A DNA stretch of 64,000 bases, from NCBI RefSeq assembly GCF_003217095.1, contig NZ_QJSR01000002.1, positions 186,001-250,000 of the forward strand. Reading direction: 5' to 3'. Under the pieces are notes generated by a model. The model saw only the letters and a list, made by a program, of their open reading frames with translations, searched no databases and was not told the origin of the DNA. The number at the start of each line of letters is the position of its first letter. Position 1 is the first letter of the stretch. This document shows, piece after piece, positions 59,449 through 64,000 of the stretch. Made by a program: the position numbers and the translations under genes. Source of the DNA: Rhizobium sp. PP-CC-3A-592. GTDB lineage: Bacteria > Pseudomonadota > Alphaproteobacteria > Rhizobiales > Rhizobiaceae.

Positions 59449-61152
59449 ATGGCCGGTGAAAAGATTAGCGGCGCTCCGCGTTCGGGAACTTCGCAGCATC
59501 TGGCCATAAGTCGTCGGCAACTTCTTGGATCCGCTGCAACCGGTGCGGCCGCTCTCACCCTGTCCTCGCTTCCCAGCTGGGCTCTTGCGCCCGAAAAGAC
59601 GGTGGACGTGCTTCTCGTCGGCGGCGGCATCATGAGCGCGACGCTCGGCGTGCTTATCAACGAGCTGGAGCCGTCGTGGTCGATCGAGATGATCGAGCGG
59701 CTGGACGATGTGGCGCTCGAGAGCTCCAACGGCTGGAACAATGCCGGCACCGGCCACTCTGCGCTCGCAGAGCTCAATTATACCCCTAAGGATGTGAACG
59801 GAAACGTCGATATCAGCCGCGCCGTCGGCATCAACGAATCCTTCCAGGTCTCCCGCCAGTTCCTCGCGCATCAGGTCGATCGCGGCGTTCTGAAGCACCC
59901 GCGCTCCTTCATCAACTCCACGCCGCATATGAGCTTCGTCTGGGGCGACGACAACACGGACTTCCTGGAGAAGCGCTTCGAGGCGCTGAAGGCGAGTGCG
60001 CTGTTCTCCGGCATGAAGTTCTCGCGCGACCATGACGAGATCGCGACATGGGTTCCGATCATGATGGAAGGCCGCGATCGGTCGCAGACGCTGGCCGCCA
60101 CGTGGTCGCCGCTCGGCACCGACGTGAACTTCGGCGAGATTACCCGTCAGTACGTCACGCATCTGAAGACCCAGCCGACGTTCAGCCTGACGGCCTCCAG
60201 CGAGGTGCAGGAGATCACCCGCAACGAGGACGGCACCTGGCGTGTGAGCTACACCGACACGCGGACCGGCGCCCAGAAGGGCGTGATCAACGCGAAATTC
60301 GTCTTTCTGGGGGCCGGCGGCGGCGCTTTGCCGCTGCTGCAGATGTCGGGCATTCCCGAAGCTGCCGACTATGCCGGCTTCCCCGTCGGTGGATCGTTCC
60401 TCGTCTGCGAAAAGCCCGAAATCGTCAACCGGCATCTGGCCAAGGCCTATGGTCAGGCGTCGGTCGGCGCGCCGCCCATGTCGGTGCCGCATCTCGACAC
60501 GCGCATGCTGGATGGCAAGCAGGTCGTGTTGTTCGGACCCTTCGCGACCTTCTCGACCAAGTTTCTGAAGGACGGTTCCTACTTCGATCTTCCGGCCTCG
60601 GTGACGCTCGACAATATCTGGCCGATGCTGCAGGTGGGCATGAACGAGTTCAGCCTCGTCCAGTATCTCGCAGGCCAGCTCTTAATGTCCGACGAGGATC
60701 GCCTTGCTGCCCTGCGCGAGTATTTCCCGCAGGCCAAGGGTGAAGACTGGCGCCTGTGGCAGGCCGGGCAGCGGGTGCAGATCATCAAGCGCGACCCTGA
60801 AAAGGGCGGCGTGCTGAAGCTCGGCACGGAAATCGTCGCCTCGTCCGACGGCACGATCACGGCTCTTCTGGGGGCATCCCCGGGTGCCTCGACGGCAGCG
60901 CCGATCATGCTGGACGTGCTGAAGAAGGTCTTTGCCGAGCGTCTGGCGACGCCGGAATGGCAGGTGAGGGTGCAGGCGATGGTGCCGAGCTACGGCAAGA
61001 AGCTCAACGACGACCCGCAGGCGCTCGCGCTGGCCTGGGCCGCGACGAGCGAACGCCTTCAACTCGCCATCGCACCGCCGGCCATCGGCGCAACGACGCC
61101 TTCCGCTCTTCCGGCCGGTGATGTGCGTCGCGTTCCGGATATGGCGCTCTAG
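59449..61152 (+). CDS. mqo: Malate:quinone oxidoreductase (Mqo)
   Basis: A 567-residue FAD enzyme that oxidises malate to oxaloacetate and passes electrons to quinone. FAD site: [15 protein letters not shown]; then [22 protein letters not shown], typical of Mqo, and the C-terminal [12 protein letters not shown]. The N-terminal about 40 residues contain [21 protein letters not shown]-like twin-arginine signal features absent from the usual cytoplasmic form. [20 protein letters not shown] is another family block. It is an independent gene with a 217-bp upstream interval containing the previous gene's terminator. Why it should be exported is unclear. Confidence 0.93.
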   Translation: MAGEKISGAPRSGTSQHLAISRRQLLGSAATGAAALTLSSLPSWALAPEKTVDVLLVGGGIMSATLGVLINELEPSWSIEMIERLDDVALESSNGWNNAGTGHSALAELNYTPKDVNGNVDISRAVGINESFQVSRQFLAHQVDRGVLKHPRSFINSTPHMSFVWGDDNTDFLEKRFEALKASALFSGMKFSRDHDEIATWVPIMMEGRDRSQTLAATWSPLGTDVNFGEITRQYVTHLKTQPTFSLTASSEVQEITRNEDGTWRVSYTDTRTGAQKGVINAKFVFLGAGGGALPLLQMSGIPEAADYAGFPVGGSFLVCEKPEIVNRHLAKAYGQASVGAPPMSVPHLDTRMLDGKQVVLFGPFATFSTKFLKDGSYFDLPASVTLDNIWPMLQVGMNEFSLVQYLAGQLLMSDEDRLAALREYFPQAKGEDWRLWQAGQRVQIIKRDPEKGGVLKLGTEIVASSDGTITALLGASPGASTAAPIMLDVLKKVFAERLATPEWQVRVQAMVPSYGKKLNDDPQALALAWAATSERLQLAIAPPAIGATTPSALPAGDVRRVPDMAL

Positions 61153-61167
61153 TTTATCGACCTTTGG

Positions 61168-61191
61168 CCTGCCGACGTCTCGCGCGGCAGG
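61168..61191. terminator. Weak hairpin between convergent mqo and preA
   Basis: CCTGCCG (61168-61174) and CGGCAGG (61185-61191) flank a 10-base loop in the 80-bp gap between two convergent genes. There is no T-run on either side, so its terminator role is only tentative. Confidence 0.35.
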
Positions 61192-61232
61192 TCATTCTTG
61201 GAGCGCGACGATCCGTTCGACGCGCTCTCCCG

Positions 61233-62546
61233 TTACTCCGCTGCCGGCCGCGACATCGGGTTGTTCGGGTGCGTCGTCCAGTTCGCATAAGCGGGGTCGA
61301 CCACCTTGCCGGTGCGCTCGTCCAGCGTGCCCGGGGGCAGGGCGACCATGGTGATGCAGTCCTGCACGGGACAGACGTTGACGCAGAGATTGCAGCCGAC
61401 GCATTCGTCTTCCATCACCTCGAAATGCCGGATGCCGTCGACATACTGTGTGATCGCCTGATGCGAGGTGTCCTCGCACGCGATGTGGCAGCGGCCGCAT
61501 TTGATGCAGGCATCCTGATCGATCCGGGCCTTGGCGACATAGTTGAGGTTGAGATACTGCCAGTCCGACACGTTGGGGATCGCCCGGCCGGTGATGTCGT
61601 CGAGCGTCCGGTGGCCCTTGGCATCCATCCAGGTCGAAAGCCCCGTGATCATCTCCTGGACGATCTTGAAGCCATAGGTCATGGCGGCGGTGCAGACCTG
61701 CACGTTGCCTGCGCCGAGCACGAGAAACTCCGCCGCATCGCGCCATGTGGTGATGCCGCCGATGCCGGAGATCGGCAGGCCGTGGGTTTCCGGATCGCGG
61801 GCAATCTCGGCCACCATGTTGAGCGCGATCGGTTTGACCGCCGGGCCGCAATAGCCGCCATGGCTGCCTTTGCCGTCGATCGAGGGCTCGGGCGCGAAGG
61901 TGTCGAGGTTGACCGAGGTGATCGAGTTGATGGTGTTGATCAGCGACACGGCGTCGGTGCCGCCGGCCTTGGCGGCGCGGGCGGGGTGGCGGATGTCGGT
62001 GATGTTCGGCGTCAGCTTGGTGATGACCGGCATGCGCGTATATTGCTTGCACCAGCGCACCACCATCTCGATATAGGCGGGCACCTGGCCGACGGCGGCC
62101 CCCATGCCGCGCTCGGACATGCCGTGGGGACAGCCGAAATTGAGCTCGATGCCGTCGGCGCCGGTTTCCTCGACCAGCGGCAGGATCGCCTTCCAGCTTT
62201 CCTCCTCGCAGGGCACCATGATGGAGGCGATCAGGGCGCGGTCGGGCCAGTTCATCTTGACCTGCTTCATCTCCCGCAGGTTGGTGTAGAGGTCGCGATC
62301 GGTGATCAGCTCGATGTTGTTGAGGCCGAGGAGCCTCCGGTCGGCGCCCCAGATCGCGCCGTAGCGCGGACCGTTGACGTTGACGACCGGCGGACCGTCC
62401 TCGCCGAGCGTCTTCCAGACGACGCCGCCCCAGCCGGCCTTGAAGGCCCGCTCGACATTGTAGGCCTTGTCGGTCGGCGGTGCCGAGGCGAGCCAGAAGG
62501 GGTTGGGGGATTTGATGCCGACGAAAGTGTTGCGCAGATCAGCCAT
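61233..62546 (-). CDS. preA: NAD-dependent dihydropyrimidine dehydrogenase subunit PreA
   Basis: A 437-residue subunit that reduces uracil or thymine to the dihydro form (first step of the reductive pathway). The FMN barrel has ASAPPTDKAYNVERAFKAGWGG, GIELNFGCPHGMSERGMGAAVGQ with the catalytic cysteine region, and ISGIGGITTW. Two [4Fe-4S] clusters follow near the C-terminus: DACIKCGRCHIACEDTSHQA and DECVGCNLCVNVCPVQDCI. Starts with ATG 62546. preT lies 12 bp upstream. With PreT it forms the bacterial analogue of mammalian DPYD. Control by the RutR-like regulator is suspected. Confidence 0.95.
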   Translation of the reverse strand: MADLRNTFVGIKSPNPFWLASAPPTDKAYNVERAFKAGWGGVVWKTLGEDGPPVVNVNGPRYGAIWGADRRLLGLNNIELITDRDLYTNLREMKQVKMNWPDRALIASIMVPCEEESWKAILPLVEETGADGIELNFGCPHGMSERGMGAAVGQVPAYIEMVVRWCKQYTRMPVITKLTPNITDIRHPARAAKAGGTDAVSLINTINSITSVNLDTFAPEPSIDGKGSHGGYCGPAVKPIALNMVAEIARDPETHGLPISGIGGITTWRDAAEFLVLGAGNVQVCTAAMTYGFKIVQEMITGLSTWMDAKGHRTLDDITGRAIPNVSDWQYLNLNYVAKARIDQDACIKCGRCHIACEDTSHQAITQYVDGIRHFEVMEDECVGCNLCVNVCPVQDCITMVALPPGTLDERTGKVVDPAYANWTTHPNNPMSRPAAE

Positions 62547-62558
62547 GGTTCATCTCCC

Positions 62559-63923
62559 TCAAGCAACGGCGACAGCCGGATGGTTTTCGGCCATCAGCGT
62601 GCGGTGGATCGATTCAGCTGCGTCGCGCCCTTGGGCGACAGCCGACACGGTGAGGTCCTCGCCGCCGAGGCGACAGTCGCCGCCGGCCCAGACGCGATCG
62701 AGCGAGGTGCGACCTTCCGTATCCACGACGATGCGGCCGGACTGAAGGGCGACGATGCCGAGTGGATCGGCCTCCAGGGTTTGGCCGATGGCCTTGAGGA
62801 TGTGATCGGCCGCGAGCATGCCGGTCTCGCCGGTTGCGACCAGACGTCCGTCCACATCCGTGGTGTAGTCGAGTTCGATGCCGGCGACCTTGCCGTCTTC
62901 GCGGACGAGGATGCGCCGCGGTTGCAGTCCGTGGCGGATGGTGACGCCGCGCGACGTGGCGAGATCCTGCTCGTAAGGCGACGCATTCATGTGCTCGCGT
63001 CCGCGGCGGTAGCAGATGGTGACTTCCTCGGCACCCAGCAGTTTTGCCTGCACGGCCGCATCGATCGCGGTCATGCCACCGCCGATGACGACGACGCGGC
63101 GGCCGACAGGGATGTCGGTCTTTCCCTGCGATTGCCGCAGGGCCGCGATGAAGTCGATCGCATCCCCGACGCCTTCGGCCGCTTCGCCTTCCGTGCGCAG
63201 CGCGTTGACGCCGGTGAGGCCTATGCCGAGAAAGACGGCGTCGTGGCGGGCGAGGAGATCGGCGAGCGTGATATCGCGACCGAGCATTTGCCGGTTGCGG
63301 ATCTCGATGCCGCCGATGGCGAGCACGTAATCCACCTCCTTCTGCGCGAAGTCGTCCGTCGCCTTGTAGGTGGCGATGCCGTATTCGTTCAGACCGCCGG
63401 CCTTCTCGCGGGCGTCGTAGACCACGACATCATGGCCGTTGACGGCGAGGCGGTGGGCGCAGGCAAGGCCCGCTGGCCCCGCGCCGACAACGGCCACGGT
63501 CTTGCCGGTCGAAGGGGCGCGCTCATAGAACTGGCGGCCTTCGGCCATGGCGATGTCGGTGGCGAAGCGCTGGAGCCGGCCGATCGCGACCGGGCGGCCC
63601 TCCGCCTCCATGCGGACGCAGGCCTCCTCGCACAGCGTTTCGGTGGGACAGACCCGGGCGCACATGCCACCGAGGATGTTCTGGTCGAAGATCGTCTTGG
63701 CCGACCCGATCGGATTGCCGGTCGCGATCTGCCGGATGAAGAGGGGAATGTCGATGGAGGTGGGACAGGCCGTCATGCATGGTGCGTCGTAGCAGAAGTA
63801 GCAGCGGTCGGATGCGACGAGCGCCTCATGCTCGTCCAGGCGCGGATGCAGATCCGCAAAGTTCACCTCGTATTGGCCGGGCGTCAGTCGCCCGCCGATC
63901 ATTCCGGAGTCCGTCGTTCCCAT
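62559..63923 (-). CDS. preT: NAD(P)-dependent oxidoreductase subunit PreT
   Basis: A 454-residue flavin/iron-sulfur subunit like the small subunit of glutamate synthase. The N-terminal cysteines CYFCYDAPCMTACPTSIDIP and CARVCPTETLCEEACV bind two [4Fe-4S] clusters. FAD site VAVVGAGPAGLACAHRLAVNGHDVVVYDA and NAD site VVVIGGGMTAIDAAVQAKLLGAEEVTICYRR follow. It passes electrons from NAD(P)H to PreA. The ATG has GGAGG-like TGGGAGGAAAAC upstream. First gene of the preTA operon, whose upstream region (63924-64000) is cut by the window end. Confidence 0.95.
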   Translation of the reverse strand: MGTTDSGMIGGRLTPGQYEVNFADLHPRLDEHEALVASDRCYFCYDAPCMTACPTSIDIPLFIRQIATGNPIGSAKTIFDQNILGGMCARVCPTETLCEEACVRMEAEGRPVAIGRLQRFATDIAMAEGRQFYERAPSTGKTVAVVGAGPAGLACAHRLAVNGHDVVVYDAREKAGGLNEYGIATYKATDDFAQKEVDYVLAIGGIEIRNRQMLGRDITLADLLARHDAVFLGIGLTGVNALRTEGEAAEGVGDAIDFIAALRQSQGKTDIPVGRRVVVIGGGMTAIDAAVQAKLLGAEEVTICYRRGREHMNASPYEQDLATSRGVTIRHGLQPRRILVREDGKVAGIELDYTTDVDGRLVATGETGMLAADHILKAIGQTLEADPLGIVALQSGRIVVDTEGRTSLDRVWAGGDCRLGGEDLTVSAVAQGRDAAESIHRTLMAENHPAVAVA

Positions 63924-63977
63924 GTTTTCCTCCCAATGGCAACCGCACGATCAGCGAAGGCTAACATGGAAAATTTC

Positions 63978-63993
63978 TTGATCAAAAGGTAAA
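63978..63993. promoter_or_regulatory. RutR-like operator upstream of preTA
   Basis: TTGATCAAAAGGTAAA matches the RutR consensus TTGACCANNTGGTCAA at 11 of the 14 fixed positions. Its right half (GGTAAA) is identical to that of the site at 54595-54610 in front of the other pyrimidine operon. It lies 55 bp upstream of the preT start. Confidence 0.52.
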
Positions 63994-64000
63994 ATTACGA

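Noticed and set aside
61164-63992. A 942-codon open frame on the plus strand opposite preA and preT
   Set aside because: It spans two genes and their gap, has no domain, and its stop-free run follows from the codon bias of the opposite strand.
1-64000. tRNA or rRNA genes
   Set aside because: No cloverleaf with a TTCRA loop and CCA-compatible stem, and no rRNA-conserved block, was recognised in the intergenic regions.

Overview
The window is high-GC DNA with dense, tightly packed operons. It looks like the chromosome of an alphaproteobacterium of the Rhizobiaceae (Rhizobium/Agrobacterium/Shinella/Ensifer type). The reasons are the rhizobial urea-transporter plus urease gene order (urtABCDE-ureD-ureA-DUF1272-ureB-lprI-accessory-ureC-urease-region protein-ureEFG), the livHMGF-DUF6867-livK cluster, a CyaC-type redox-regulated adenylate cyclase, an HWE-family kinase, and rhizobial palindromic intergenic repeats. 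No rRNA, tRNA, CRISPR array, transposase or prophage is visible.

Layout. 0-16 kb is a mixed region: a nucleotide-sugar dehydrogenase, a DUF3095 protein, two methyltransferases, a single-domain response regulator beside a PAS/HWE kinase, a PLP aminotransferase, an SDR plus glyoxalase/hydrolase-fusion operon, a Crp/Fnr regulator, a second single-domain receiver, a DUF2793 protein, CysQ, and two small genes of about 52 and 55 codons. 16-22 kb is a branched-chain amino-acid ABC operon (livHMGF, a DUF6867 membrane protein, livK). 22-27 kb holds a NarL/LuxR-type response regulator translationally coupled to a large sensor kinase whose N-terminus is an NCS1-type (nucleobase/allantoin) permease. This pair is divergent from the urea operon. 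27-41 kb is urea uptake (urtABCDE) followed by urease structural and accessory genes, with a VapBC module immediately before ureC. 41-46 kb has an RND efflux pump and its adaptor. 46-55 kb (mostly minus strand) is a reductive pyrimidine/ureide degradation operon: a Zn amidohydrolase, MazEF, dihydropyrimidinase, a small secreted protein, and an ABC transporter whose ATPase is separated from its permeases by a DUF559 gene between two composite repeats. A RutR-like TetR gene is divergent. 55-61 kb carries the CyaC-like cyclase, a LysR/oxidoreductase divergent pair and malate:quinone oxidoreductase. 61-64 kb carries preA/preT (dihydropyrimidine dehydrogenase).

The centre of gravity is nitrogen scavenging: amino acids (liv), urea (urt, ure), pyrimidines (preTA, hydantoinase, ureido-hydrolase, ABC importer). 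The last pathway releases ammonia and possibly feeds the first two. The most interesting regulatory idea is that the permease-like kinase and its LuxR-type partner control the urea genes: a perfect 16-bp palindrome arranged as a NarL-style 7-2-7 site lies in the divergent promoter region. A second is a RutR-like operator found upstream of both pyrimidine operons. Start sites were refined by ribosome-binding-site and family-alignment reasoning. No database search was possible, so family names rest on recognition of motifs.
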